Below, piece by piece: positions 1 through 7,982 of a stretch of DNA of 64,000 bases. The DNA is taken from assembly GCA_024233305.1 (NCBI GenBank), contig JACKPV010000025.1, forward strand, positions 352,354 to 416,353. The letters run 5' to 3'. The stretch is from Verrucomicrobiales bacterium. GTDB taxonomy: Bacteria > Verrucomicrobiota > Verrucomicrobiia > Limisphaerales > J093. The number at the start of each line of letters is the position of its first letter. Within the stretch, counting starts at the first letter, position 1. The position numbers and the translations under genes were made by a program. The notes below the pieces were generated by a model that was not told where the DNA came from, searched no databases, and worked only from the letters and a program-made list of their open reading frames with translations.

Positions 1-801
1 GGCCACGCCATCCGGCCCCATGGACCACGCAATGACATTGGCGTTGACCTCGAACCGATCCCCGCCCCCGTCCCCCGCCTCGGCCGGGCCGCGGCGCAGA
101 CCGAAATAGCCGAGATCACCCGCCTCCTGCGACACCGCCTGCCGGCGGTAAAAGCCGTCGCGGCATTTGCCGTCCGCGTTCAGATCGATGGTGATGATGT
201 AGGGATTCCCCCACGGATCCCGCCAGACGCCGTCCGGCCCGACACCCTTGCCCTGATAGGTCGGCACACCGGCGCCCCCGGGCCGGCGCTGGTAGCCGAC
301 GTCCTTGACGTCGAGCAGCGTGAGGTTTTTCGGATTGTAGGCGTGCCCGGCGTTCACGGTGGGACCTCCCGCCGCGGTCTGCACCATGTCACGCAAGATG
401 GCGACCACCTCGGAGTTGTTGTTTTGCCCGCGTCCGAGGTTGCCGATCAACGGCAGCGCCTGGCCTTTGGCGTTCCAGAGGGTGCCCGGTGATGCCGGCC
501 CCTGGACGGTGCCGAACGTAAAGTCCGGCGACGTGGTGGTGGTGCTTTCCCGGGAGGGCTTGGACACGGGCATCCGGCTGTAGGTGGCCTCGTACTGGTT
601 CACCGCGCCGGCCAGATTGCTCATGTCGGTCCGGGCAGTCATGATCTTGGCCTTCTTCGAGGCCTGGGTCACGGCGGGGAGGATCATGCCGGCGAGGATG
701 GCGATGATCGCGATCACGACCAGCAGTTCGATGAGCGTGAAGCCCCTGCGGTCACGGCCCCGGATTCCAAAGCCGGGGATGGGTCTGGGAAACGCTTGCA
801 T
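1..801 (-). CDS. Type II secretion-style pseudopilin (GspG-like), 3' end outside window
   Basis: The reading frame opens with ATG at 801 and stays open for 267 codons to the window edge, so the C-terminus is missing. The N-terminus is a class III prepilin signal: a basic leader, then Gly20/Phe21 as the expected prepilin-peptidase site, Glu at mature position +5 (FTLIE) and a hydrophobic helix to about residue 45. Further on is a DPWGNPY motif followed by acidic and Asn residues, which in GspG-type major pseudopilins lies near a calcium site. Such proteins are exported, cleaved by PilD-type peptidase and assembled into periplasmic pseudopili; the lineage also has many paralogs of unknown role. 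The next gene upstream is another pseudopilin only 5 bases away, so the two are probably co-transcribed. Family assignment is firm; the exact role is not known. Confidence 0.85.
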   Translation of the reverse strand, partial: MQAFPRPIPGFGIRGRDRRGFTLIELLVVIAIIAILAGMILPAVTQASKKAKIMTARTDMSNLAGAVNQYEATYSRMPVSKPSRESTTTTSPDFTFGTVQGPASPGTLWNAKGQALPLIGNLGRGQNNNSEVVAILRDMVQTAAGGPTVNAGHAYNPKNLTLLDVKDVGYQRRPGGAGVPTYQGKGVGPDGVWRDPWGNPYIITIDLNADGKCRDGFYRRQAVSQEAGDLGYFGLRRGPAEAGDGGGDRFEVNANVIAWSMGPDGVA

Positions 802-806
802 AAAAA

Positions 807-1568
807 TCACTCTTCCTTCCAGTTGCCGATGATCCTGCGCTCCTTGCCGATGACGACCTCCGCCCAGAGGTCGAATGAATTCTGGTTGTGCACCGGGCGG
901 GTGGAGACGTATTGCCAGGGGTTTACCCGCAGCAGACGTTCATCGCTCACGACGCCCTTGAGCGGGGCGGAGTCCTTCAGGCTGACCCCGTTGATGGTCT
1001 TGCTCACCGGCCACTCGACGGGCACCGCCAGCAACTCAACATCGGAGACACCCCCGACGGCGATCTCCTGCCGCTGACGCGCTTTCAACGCGCCGAGGTA
1101 GTTCTTGGGCCTCTCGGGGGCTTCGGAGGAGTTCACGAAGCCCCTGCGGTTGAAGGCTCGACCGATCTCCGGCGCGGACAGACGTTCCTCGCGATCGGAG
1201 GTCTGGTAATACATCCCCTGCTGGCTGGATATGGTGCCCACCAGTTCGTAGTAGAGGGGATGCAGCACGGTGCTGGCATTCACCCCGTCGCGGGCATTAT
1301 CCGGCGGATACTGGTTGAAATCGAAGCGGTAGCTCTCGATGGCGGTCACCAACCGATCCCGCTCGGCGCGGATGGCGGATTCCTTCGATTTCCGCCCCGC
1401 CACGGTGGCCAACCCGACGCCAATCGCCGCCAGAACACCGATGATCGAGATGACGGTCAGCAGTTCGATCAGCGAGAAACCCCGCGGAAATCGTCGCCGG
1501 CCTGCCCGGGATCGAGGCCCACCGCGGCCCGCGCTCGGGGTCTCCAATATGTTGGTCCGCATGTTCAT
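807..1568 (-). CDS. Second pseudopilin, prepilin-type N-terminus
   Basis: It encodes about 253 residues with a type IV prepilin N-terminus: an arginine-rich leader, Gly30/Phe31 cleavage site, Glu at +5 (FSLIE) and a hydrophobic helix. The rest is a mostly polar globular domain I do not recognise beyond the pseudopilin family. The frame also extends upstream to a GTG at 1625 that overlaps the TGA of the antitoxin gene by four bases (GTGA), but that would put an extra 19 residues including two cysteines before the leader. I prefer ATG 1568, with ATG 1562 or 1589 as alternatives; none has a strong Shine-Dalgarno. The gene lies immediately upstream of the partial pseudopilin at 1-801, so the two may form one minor/major pseudopilin pair. 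Confidence 0.8.
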   Translation of the reverse strand: MNMRTNILETPSAGRGGPRSRAGRRRFPRGFSLIELLTVISIIGVLAAIGVGLATVAGRKSKESAIRAERDRLVTAIESYRFDFNQYPPDNARDGVNASTVLHPLYYELVGTISSQQGMYYQTSDREERLSAPEIGRAFNRRGFVNSSEAPERPKNYLGALKARQRQEIAVGGVSDVELLAVPVEWPVSKTINGVSLKDSAPLKGVVSDERLLRVNPWQYVSTRPVHNQNSFDLWAEVVIGKERRIIGNWKEE

Positions 1569-1621
1569 GTCACCGCAGGTTCCGTTCATGCAACAAAAGT
1601 CGTGCCATTTAACCGGGTTTC

Positions 1622-1897
1622 TCACCGGCGGCGCAACTCATCTTCGAGCCGTTCACTCATCCACTGCTTGATCATGCTCTGGTAGTTCAGGTACCGGGAC
1701 CGGGCCAACCGCTTGATCCGGGCCAGCATCCGCGGATCCATCCGGAGGGTGATCGTCACGGACTCGCCGCCCTCGGTGCCGGTGGCCACCGCCGATTCCA
1801 TCAGGCGCAAGTCCACCCGTGAATCCGCCCAGAACGCGGCCTCCGCCTCTTCGCTGTCGAAGAGCGGCACCTCGTCCCATCGCGTGATCACGTTCAT
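1622..1897 (-). CDS. brnA: BrnA/CopG-type ribbon-helix-helix antitoxin
   Basis: This is a 91-residue protein. Residues 1-40 form an acidic leader of the sort seen in CopG_antitoxin proteins (aromatic and acidic residues around PLFDSEEAEAAFW). Residues about 47-85 fit a ribbon-helix-helix fold: a beta strand SVTITLRMD, then a basic helix-turn-helix containing LARIKRLARSR, then NYQSMIKQWMSERL. The strand would contact DNA and the dimer would repress its own promoter while the leader binds the toxin. It follows the BrnT-like gene by 42 bases on the same strand, the usual toxin-first order of brnTA. ATG at 1897 is used; a GTG directly before it (1900) is possible. Symbol is by family resemblance only. 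Confidence 0.75.
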   Translation of the reverse strand: MNVITRWDEVPLFDSEEAEAAFWADSRVDLRLMESAVATGTEGGESVTITLRMDPRMLARIKRLARSRYLNYQSMIKQWMSERLEDELRRR

Positions 1898-1939
1898 CAC
1901 CGAAGCCCGGCAAACCCCGCGTGCGCCTCGTCGGCGAGG

Positions 1940-2227
1940 TCACGGCGTCAACATCCGATCGACTTTTCGCTGGTAGAAGAACTGTTCCTCCGCCACGAAC
2001 TCCCGGGCTTGGATCACCCGTACCTGCCTGCCATTGGTGCGGTAAACGCTGAACACCCCCACCCCGCTCGCCGACCGGCCCAGATTGAAAAACCGGGCCT
2101 GGGCCGAGAACCGCGAGGAATCCGGCATCAAACGCACCGCAAAAGGGTCCTCGAAGGACTCTTCAATGTCACGCAGTGTCAAAGAACCGTCACACTCGAA
2201 GGGCGGATTCGTCCAGTCGAATTCCAT
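1940..2227 (-). CDS. brnT: BrnT-like toxin of a type II toxin-antitoxin pair
   Basis: This is a 95-residue protein. It shows the BrnT pattern: N-terminal strand FDWT, a helix with LRDIEESFEDP, a central strand segment RFFNLGRSASG followed by VFSVYR, and a C-terminal strand and helix VRVIQAREFVAEEQFFYQRK. BrnT proteins have a RelE-like fold and act as ribonucleases that stop translation; activity here is inferred. The ATG at 2225-2227 is preceded by GGAG six bases upstream, a good ribosome binding site that fixes the start. It is the first gene of the pair with the ribbon-helix-helix antitoxin, and a promoter/operator-like region lies directly upstream. Confidence 0.75.
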   Translation of the reverse strand: MEFDWTNPPFECDGSLTLRDIEESFEDPFAVRLMPDSSRFSAQARFFNLGRSASGVGVFSVYRTNGRQVRVIQAREFVAEEQFFYQRKVDRMLTP

Positions 2228-2261
2228 CGCTCACTCCGTAAATCAATCGCCCATGCAATGT

Positions 2262-2299
2262 GTTTACATTGTATTTACAGCAATCCCCCTGCCAGTCAA
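2262..2299 (-). promoter_or_regulatory. Probable promoter and operator of the brnTA-like pair
   Basis: Read on the minus strand there is TTGACT (2299-2294), a 16-base spacer and TAAATA (2277-2272), a fair sigma-70-type pair. Overlapping the -10 side are two direct copies of TGTAAA, at 2279-2274 and 2268-2263, spaced 11 bases apart (one helical turn). That is a suitable arrangement for a ribbon-helix-helix repressor. The patch is clearly AT-rich against the surrounding sequence. Confidence 0.45.
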
Positions 2300-2564
2300 G
2301 CGATGGATCGGCAAAATAATCCCCGGCCCGCCCCCCCTCCTCCGGGCAACCGGACACCTGGAGTCACCAACCCGGTGCGGCCGAACCGGAAACACACCGA
2401 TGATCACCGCCAGCCACCGGAACCAGCGGCAAGTGCTTCCCCGAAACGGGCGCATTCCAGGTTCGGCGGGGTCTCGCGCCGGGTGAAGACCGTGCATTCA
2501 AGTCATTGTTGACCAGACCATTCCGACGTATCCAGTCCCGGCCGCCCCGGACCTCTGAGCCGTA

Positions 2565-2604
2565 ACGATTCAGTGAGTCGTAGCCGCCGACGTTCAGTCG
2601 GCGC
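2565..2604 (-). repeat. REP-like palindromic repeat, copy A
   Basis: The core at 2585-2603 is a perfect 7-bp stem CGCCGAC/GTCGGCG with a 5-base loop. Together with its flank (TCGTAGCCGCCGACGT), it matches the reverse complement of 48104-48145 over about 40 bases. The same stem occurs again at 2711-2728. Confidence 0.7.
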
Positions 2605-2704
2605 ATGATTCAGTGGGGGATACGGACGCCTGCCGCCGGGCGCGACGATCCACCAAGACGTGGGGGCCAGTCGGAGACGGCGAGACCGCGTAAGCCCCTG
2701 GATT

Positions 2705-2732
2705 TCAGCGCCGACTACACGTCGGCGACTAC
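2705..2732 (+). repeat. REP-like palindromic repeat, copy B
   Basis: This 28-base segment matches 48104-48131 at 26 of 28 positions. It contains the hairpin CGCCGAC-TACAC-GTCGGCG. It is inverted relative to copy A. Confidence 0.7.
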
Positions 2733-2917
2733 CGCGGGTTGAATTGATGCGGCTGAGCCGCACGGCTTCCAAGCGCCGTAGCCGCTGACGCCCAGTCCCG
2801 GAGGCAGACGTGCGCACCGCCCACCGTCGCTCGACTCCCGAGGACCGCCGGGGAGCAGGCGCGACGCGCCGTTGAATTGCTTGCCAAGCTCACGGGCCCC
2901 AAGCCACGATCTCAACC

Positions 2918-3472
2918 ATGGTTGATCGCACCAATTCCGCCGTCCGCGGCTTCCTTCTCCGCGGAATGCACGTCTGGTGTTTGCCCTCGCTGTGGGTCGC
3001 CCTGGCGATGTGGATGGGCGCCGCCGCGGCGGGCGCTGCGGATGATGGCAGCCTCGGCGAAAAGGCCCGCGAGAAGATGGAAGCGGCCGGCGCCGCCGTC
3101 GAGGAAGCCGGGCAATCGGCCGCCGACACCGCCCAGGCGTTGTGGCAGCGGGTGGACGAGGCAAGGCTGAGGAACCGTACCGCCGATGAGGTGGTCGCCT
3201 GGGCAATCATGGGCGTGGTGGCAGGCGCCATCGTCGGGTTGATGACCGGTTTCCGGGCCACCGGGCTGGGGCGGGTGGCGCGGCTCCTGCTGGGCCTCGC
3301 CGGCGCCTGTCTCGGGGGCATGGTCGTGCGGGTGGCGCAAATCGACTTCGCCTGGGGCGCGGCGTCGATCCGGTATGAGGAACTGCTCTTCTCGTTCCTG
3401 GGCGCCATCGTGCTGATCGTCATCGGACGGCTGGTCCGCAACCGCTCCCGCAAGAAGAACACAGCCGATTGA
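2918..3472 (+). CDS. Small membrane protein resembling the GlsB/YeaQ/YmgE family
   Basis: This is a 184-residue protein. Residues about 17-40 form a signal peptide or anchor. Residues 45-85 are a charged, Ala-rich amphipathic helix (EKAREKMEAAGAAVEEAG), probably coiled coil. From about 92 there are three hydrophobic segments separated by glycines and short basic loops (WAIMGVVAGAIVGL, LLLGLAGACLGGMVV, FLGAIVLIVIGRLV). This spacing is like the transglycosylase-associated GlsB/YeaQ proteins, membrane proteins linked to stress in other bacteria. The extra periplasmic helix is not part of that family as usually drawn, so the similarity may cover only the C-terminal half. A second in-frame ATG at 2966 would give a cleaner signal peptide. 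Confidence 0.6.
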   Translation: MVDRTNSAVRGFLLRGMHVWCLPSLWVALAMWMGAAAAGAADDGSLGEKAREKMEAAGAAVEEAGQSAADTAQALWQRVDEARLRNRTADEVVAWAIMGVVAGAIVGLMTGFRATGLGRVARLLLGLAGACLGGMVVRVAQIDFAWGAASIRYEELLFSFLGAIVLIVIGRLVRNRSRKKNTAD

Positions 3473-3763
3473 CGCCGGACTTCACGAGACCGGGAGAGCG
3501 ACAATGAACCACACCGGAACAAGCCGCTCAGGGGGGATGCACCGCAGAAGGGGGCCCGCGCTCAAGCCCGGGACACCGGCTCCGCCTGCTGGCGTGGCGG
3601 CCCCGGCGCCGGCACGCAGCCGGGAGCCCCTCCGGTGGGGATCCCGCCGGGGGGCTTTACACCCGACGAAATCCAGGAGCATTGCTGGCGAGATCCGGTG
3701 CATCGGGCGGTACGCGCAGCTTCGGCACCCGGGCGCCTTGATCCGCCGACCGAGACTCGCGCC

Positions 3764-4987
3764 ATGGAAGAACTGATCTGCCTCGCCGCCTTGTTGGTGT
3801 TCGTCTACGGACTGGTCTCCGCCCTGGCCGCGCGGTCGCCGATCACCGCGCCCATGGTATTTGTGGCGGTGGGCGTGCTGGCGAGCCCTCTGGCGTTCGA
3901 CCTTTTTGAAGCCGAGGTCGATTCGGAGGGGGTTCAACTCATTGCGGAGATCACCCTGATCCTCATCCTGTTCAGCGATGCCTCGACGATCGATCTGCGC
4001 CGCCTGGGAAAGGACTTCGGGACACCGCTGCGGCTGCTGGCGATCGGCCTGCCCCTCACCATGATCCTGGGAACCCTGGTGGCGCTGCCGCTCTTCCCGG
4101 GGATAAGTCCCTGGTGGATCGCGCTGATGGCATTCGTGCTGTCCCCGACCGACGCCGCCCTGGGCCAGGCCGTGGTCACGAGCGAGCGGGTGCCGCCCCC
4201 GGTGCGTGATGCCATCGGGGTGGAGAGCGGGCTGAACGACGGGATCGCGCTCCCGCCGATCCTGGCCTGTCTGGCCGCCGTGGCCGCCGCGCCGGGAACC
4301 CGGCTGGATTTCTCCTATTGGTCGCACTTTGCCCTCAAGCAGATGGCCTACGGTCCGCTGGCCGGAGCGGTGGTCGGTTGGGGCGGTGGTCTGCTGATCG
4401 ACCAGTGCGCCCGCCGACGCTGGATGGCGCCCGTCTTTCAGCGACTGGCCTCGATTTCCCTGGCGATTCTCTCCTATTCGCTGGCGGAGCAACTGGGGGG
4501 AAACGGCTTCATTGCGGCGTTCTTCGGCGGGTTGATGCTCGGAGCGCGAACCCCCGTGGTGCGCGAGCGGATTCAGGAGTTTGGCGAGGCGGAAGGACAG
4601 CAGCTATCGCTGTTCGTTTTCCTGGTCTTTGGCATGGTGATGGTGCCGGCGATCTGGCGGTATTGGGACGCGGCAGCGTGGGTGTATGCCCTGCTCAGTT
4701 TGACCCTGATTCGCATGCTGCCGGTGGCGCTCTGCCTTTGGGGAAGCCAGCTGAGCCTTCCCACCGTGGGTTTCATCGGCTGGTTCGGGCCGCGGGGGAT
4801 CGCCTCCATCCTGTACACGTTGATGGTGCTCGGCAAGGTCGGCCCCGCCGGGCACGAGCGCGTGTTCTCCGTGATCGGCCTGACTGTGCTGATCAGTGTG
4901 CTCCTGCACGGGCTCTCGGCGGTCCCCCTTTCCACGTGGTATGGCCGGCACGCTTGGCGTAAGACCGGGAACGCAACGGACCGCTGA
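3764..4987 (+). CDS. CPA1-family sodium/proton antiporter
   Basis: This is a 407-residue protein with about twelve hydrophobic segments, the length and topology of NhaP-type antiporters (Na_H_Exchanger domain). The mechanistic motifs are visible: SPTDAA with Thr129-Asp130 in the discontinuous helix and GLNDG with Asn158-Asp159, the Asn-Asp pair typical of electroneutral CPA1 members. The C-terminal GWFGPRGIASIL segment is also characteristic. It would exchange cytoplasmic Na+ or K+ for H+ at the inner membrane. The frame is open upstream to 3635, but the first 43 residues would be polar and proline-rich, so the ATG at 3764, directly before the first membrane helix, is chosen. The 291 bases upstream hold no other gene I can support. 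Confidence 0.88.
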   Translation: MEELICLAALLVFVYGLVSALAARSPITAPMVFVAVGVLASPLAFDLFEAEVDSEGVQLIAEITLILILFSDASTIDLRRLGKDFGTPLRLLAIGLPLTMILGTLVALPLFPGISPWWIALMAFVLSPTDAALGQAVVTSERVPPPVRDAIGVESGLNDGIALPPILACLAAVAAAPGTRLDFSYWSHFALKQMAYGPLAGAVVGWGGGLLIDQCARRRWMAPVFQRLASISLAILSYSLAEQLGGNGFIAAFFGGLMLGARTPVVRERIQEFGEAEGQQLSLFVFLVFGMVMVPAIWRYWDAAAWVYALLSLTLIRMLPVALCLWGSQLSLPTVGFIGWFGPRGIASILYTLMVLGKVGPAGHERVFSVIGLTVLISVLLHGLSAVPLSTWYGRHAWRKTGNATDR

Positions 4988-5156
4988 TTCCGGCGCGAGT
5001 GCCCGAGGAAAGGCCGCTTGGCGGGTCCGTTGATCGATGGCGCTGCGGGGCACAGCATTCGCGCGAGTGACCTCAGCGCGCAGGATCACCGGGCGAAAGC
5101 GCCGTTACTGACTCGAACCAGAGCGCGGCTCCATCCCTCGCAAACCTCCGACCGCC

Positions 5157-6101
5157 TCAGACCGCCAGGATCCGCAGCGAGCAGGGCTGCACTTGGAAAC
5201 GGGCCGGGGTGCAGCCCACCAACTCCCCATCTGCGACCACCACCGCCGGCGGCTCCGCCTCGATCTGTAATCCGTCCGCCGCGAAGTACCGCACCTGCCG
5301 ATGGCGGGTGTGCGAACCGCGCGCCAGCCGCCAGAAATGGCCGCACGCCCCAACGATCCCCACATCGCCGATCAGGTTCACGGCAAGCTGCCCGTCGTCT
5401 GGAACCGCTCCCGGCGCCAGCCGCATGCCGCCGCCGGCGCGCTCGGTGTTGCTCACTCCGGCGAAAAGAAAGCTGCCCCGCGCCACGTTCGGCTCCGTCC
5501 CCCAGCGGACCGCGAAACGCGGCGAACGATACCGCCGGAGCGCCCGCAACAACCCGACGTAATACGCCAGGCGTGGTCCGAACAGGGACTTCACCCGCGG
5601 CGTCGTCAGTTCCAGCAGATCGCCAACGATGCCCGCCGCCGCAAACGAAAGGGCGTAGCGCACTCGGGAACGACCGCCCTCGCGGCATTCGATGCGAATC
5701 GCGTCCACGAGCCGAGGATGTCCGGAGCAGAGCGCCCTGACGGCATCCTCCAGCGAGCGGATACCGACACAGCGGGCGAAGTCGTTTCCCGTGCCAAGGG
5801 GAACAAGCGCCAGCAACGCGGTGGCGTTCCCACCCGACAGCACGCCGTTGGCCACCGCCTGAACCGTGCCGTCGCCGCCGCACGCCACCACCATGCGGCC
5901 TGCGCGGGCGGCCTGCGCGGCCCGCTCCCCGGCCGAACCGGGGCTGCCCGGGATGCAGGTCTCGACCGGCAAACCGGCCGTCCCGGCCAACCGTTGGAAG
6001 TCACGCCAACCGCGCGCGCCCCGGCCCGCGGCGGCCAACGGATTGAGCAGGAACAGAGGCGGCCGCTCTGGATCGAAAACCGACATTCGCATCCGGTTCA
6101 C
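5157..6101 (-). CDS. Diacylglycerol/lipid kinase, YegS/BmrU type
   Basis: This is a protein of about 314 residues with the diacylglycerol kinase catalytic domain. The nucleotide-binding motif GGDGT is at residues 75-79, preceded by the FLLNPLAAAGRG segment typical of the family N-terminus and followed by PLGTGNDFAR. The C-terminal half (FLFAGVSNTERAGGGMRLAPGA, then VNLIGDVG) matches the beta-rich second domain. It would phosphorylate a lipid alcohol such as diacylglycerol at the membrane face. The GTG at 6101 overlaps the TGA of the gamma-glutamyltransferase gene (GTGA, 6098-6101), so coupling is likely; ATG at 6092 or 6086 is also possible. Confidence 0.87.
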   Translation of the reverse strand: MNRMRMSVFDPERPPLFLLNPLAAAGRGARGWRDFQRLAGTAGLPVETCIPGSPGSAGERAAQAARAGRMVVACGGDGTVQAVANGVLSGGNATALLALVPLGTGNDFARCVGIRSLEDAVRALCSGHPRLVDAIRIECREGGRSRVRYALSFAAAGIVGDLLELTTPRVKSLFGPRLAYYVGLLRALRRYRSPRFAVRWGTEPNVARGSFLFAGVSNTERAGGGMRLAPGAVPDDGQLAVNLIGDVGIVGACGHFWRLARGSHTRHRQVRYFAADGLQIEAEPPAVVVADGELVGCTPARFQVQPCSLRILAV

Positions 6102-7786
6102 CAAACGAGCGCCTGCCCCAGTCCGCGTGGATCGGCGGCTCCAACGAAGCCCGCCCCATTCGTGACCCTTCCGACCGCCTGCGCCGCGCCGAGTTCATCC
6201 ACCACCTTGAGGCGATGCCCGCGTCGGACGAGTTCCGCGCGGACTTCCTCGGGAAAGGCGGCTTCGATGCGGAGTTCGTCAGGGCGCCATTGATGGTGAA
6301 AGCGTGGCTGGGCCAGAGCCTCCGCCGGCGAGCGTCCAAAGTCGATCACGTGGATGATTGCCAGCACGACCTGCGTGATGATGGTCGGCCCGCCGGCCGC
6401 GCCCACGCTCAAGAGCGGCTTGCCATCCTTCAACACCAGAGTTGGGCTCATGCTCGACAAGGGCCGCTTGCCGGGCGCCACGGCGTTGGCCTCGCTGCCG
6501 ACCAGGCCGAAGGCATTGGGCACCCCGGACTGGAGGGCGAAATCGTCCATCTCGTTGTTCAAGACCACGCCCGTTCCCGGCACGACGACCTTGGATCCGA
6601 AGCTCGTGTTGATGGTCGCGGTGCAGGCCACCCAGTTGCCCTCGGCGTCCGCGGTGCTGAAATGCGTCGTATGGCCCCCGCCAAAATGGGCCCGCCCGGC
6701 ATCGGGAGGATCGCCGTGGGTTTCAACCCCGCTGGCGCGCTGCGGGTCAATCCGGGCCGCCAGTTGCCGCGCATAGTCCTTCCGCACCAGACCGAGCGGC
6801 ACCTCCGCAAAGTCCGGGTCCCCCAGCCAGTGGGCGCGGTCCGCAAAGGCCAGCTTCATGGCCTCGGTCAGCACGTGCACAAAGTCCGCCGAGCCAGCTC
6901 CCATCGCGCGCAGGTCAAAGCCCTCAACAATGTTCAGAATCTGCGCCACGTGCACTCCCCCCGAGCTGGGCGGCGGGAAGCCGACGATTTCGTAACCCCG
7001 GTAGGTCGTCCGCACCGGAGTCCGTTCGCGCCAGCGGTAATCTACGAAATCGCGCGCCTTCAGCACGCCGCCGTTTGCGCGCATCCATGCCTCCGTCGCG
7101 GTGGCGAAAGGCCCGCCGTAGAACCAGTCGATGCCTTCCGTCGCAATGGTCCGCAACGTGCCCGCCAGCACCGGTTGTCGGAGAACCTCCCCGGCGGCAT
7201 AAGGCCGGCCATCCGGTCGAAGGAAAGTCGCCTTCGCCTCGGGAAATCGGGTCAATTCGTCCGCGGTGTCGGCCAACCGCCCGGCGAACGACGCATCAAT
7301 GGGAAACCCTTCGTCCGCGACCCGGGCCGCGGCCAGCAACGCGCGCCGCAGCGGTAGCCGTCCGTATCGTTCCGCCGCGTGCGCCAGGGCCGCCAGTTCT
7401 CCCGGAACGCCAACCGCCAGGGCGCCAGTCTGGCTCCGATCGGGATCCGCCCGACCATCCCGCTGGTAGTGCGCGGGCCGCAGCTCCGCGGGCGCCGTCT
7501 CGCGTCCGTCAATCGCGACGACCGTGCCGTGCGCCAGATGGATCACGAGAAAGCAACCACCGCCGAGCCCGGAATCATGCGCGTCCACCACCCCGAGCAT
7601 CAACGCCGCCGCCACCGCCGCGTCCACCGCGTTTCCCCCCGCCTCGATTGCCTCCATTGCCGCCGCGCTCGCCAGGGGTTGGACCGTGGCCACCGCCCCC
7701 CGGTCCGCCCCGACCGCGCCCGCGACGCACACCCCCGCCACTACCGACAGCCAGGCGGCACCGGCCCTTCTCGACAACGATTGCAT
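6098..7786 (-). CDS. ggt: Gamma-glutamyltransferase
   Basis: This is a 562-residue precursor with a signal peptide (residues 1 to about 27), so it is periplasmic or exported. The enzyme cleaves the gamma-glutamyl bond of glutathione and related compounds and is made as a proenzyme that cuts itself into large and small subunits. The self-cleavage site and nucleophile is the Thr of the TTHFS motif, Thr373, giving a small subunit of about 190 residues, the normal size. Other family motifs are present: GLGGGCF, DGRETAP, the substrate-binding LNNEMDDF stretch and the GSxG-like LSSMSPT region. It is the first gene of a two-gene unit with the lipid kinase. It is divergent from the CNNM/CorC gene, with 196 bases between. 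Confidence 0.93.
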   Translation of the reverse strand: MQSLSRRAGAAWLSVVAGVCVAGAVGADRGAVATVQPLASAAAMEAIEAGGNAVDAAVAAALMLGVVDAHDSGLGGGCFLVIHLAHGTVVAIDGRETAPAELRPAHYQRDGRADPDRSQTGALAVGVPGELAALAHAAERYGRLPLRRALLAAARVADEGFPIDASFAGRLADTADELTRFPEAKATFLRPDGRPYAAGEVLRQPVLAGTLRTIATEGIDWFYGGPFATATEAWMRANGGVLKARDFVDYRWRERTPVRTTYRGYEIVGFPPPSSGGVHVAQILNIVEGFDLRAMGAGSADFVHVLTEAMKLAFADRAHWLGDPDFAEVPLGLVRKDYARQLAARIDPQRASGVETHGDPPDAGRAHFGGGHTTHFSTADAEGNWVACTATINTSFGSKVVVPGTGVVLNNEMDDFALQSGVPNAFGLVGSEANAVAPGKRPLSSMSPTLVLKDGKPLLSVGAAGGPTIITQVVLAIIHVIDFGRSPAEALAQPRFHHQWRPDELRIEAAFPEEVRAELVRRGHRLKVVDELGAAQAVGRVTNGAGFVGAADPRGLGQALVW

Positions 7787-7982
7787 CGCCCAGAAATGCC
7801 GCCTTTCTCCGACCGCCGCAAGCCTGCAGCCGAGCGCGGTCCACGCCGGGCAAGTGGTGGTGGACGGTCATTCCATTTGCGGACGGAAGTTGTTCCTTTC
7901 GGCCGCTTGAAGTGCGACTCTGCGCCGTCGTTCATCGCCGTCGGGAGCACCCTGGGGCGCCACAGGAACGACGTGCCGACAA

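Larger units (their letters stand above)
2300..2917. other. Gene-free stretch with REP-like palindromes
   Basis: I see no supportable gene here. The stretch holds two copies of a short dispersed palindrome (2565-2604 and 2705-2732) and degenerate versions of the same theme further on (around 2740-2800). It separates the minus-strand toxin-antitoxin pair from the plus-strand membrane protein at 2918, so it must also contain at least that gene's promoter, which I could not pick out. Confidence 0.6.

Noticed and set aside
3504..3776. A 90-codon plus-strand frame before the antiporter, with GGGAGAG upstream of its ATG
   Set aside because: It overlaps the antiporter start in another frame and is Pro/Arg/Gly-rich with no recognisable pattern.
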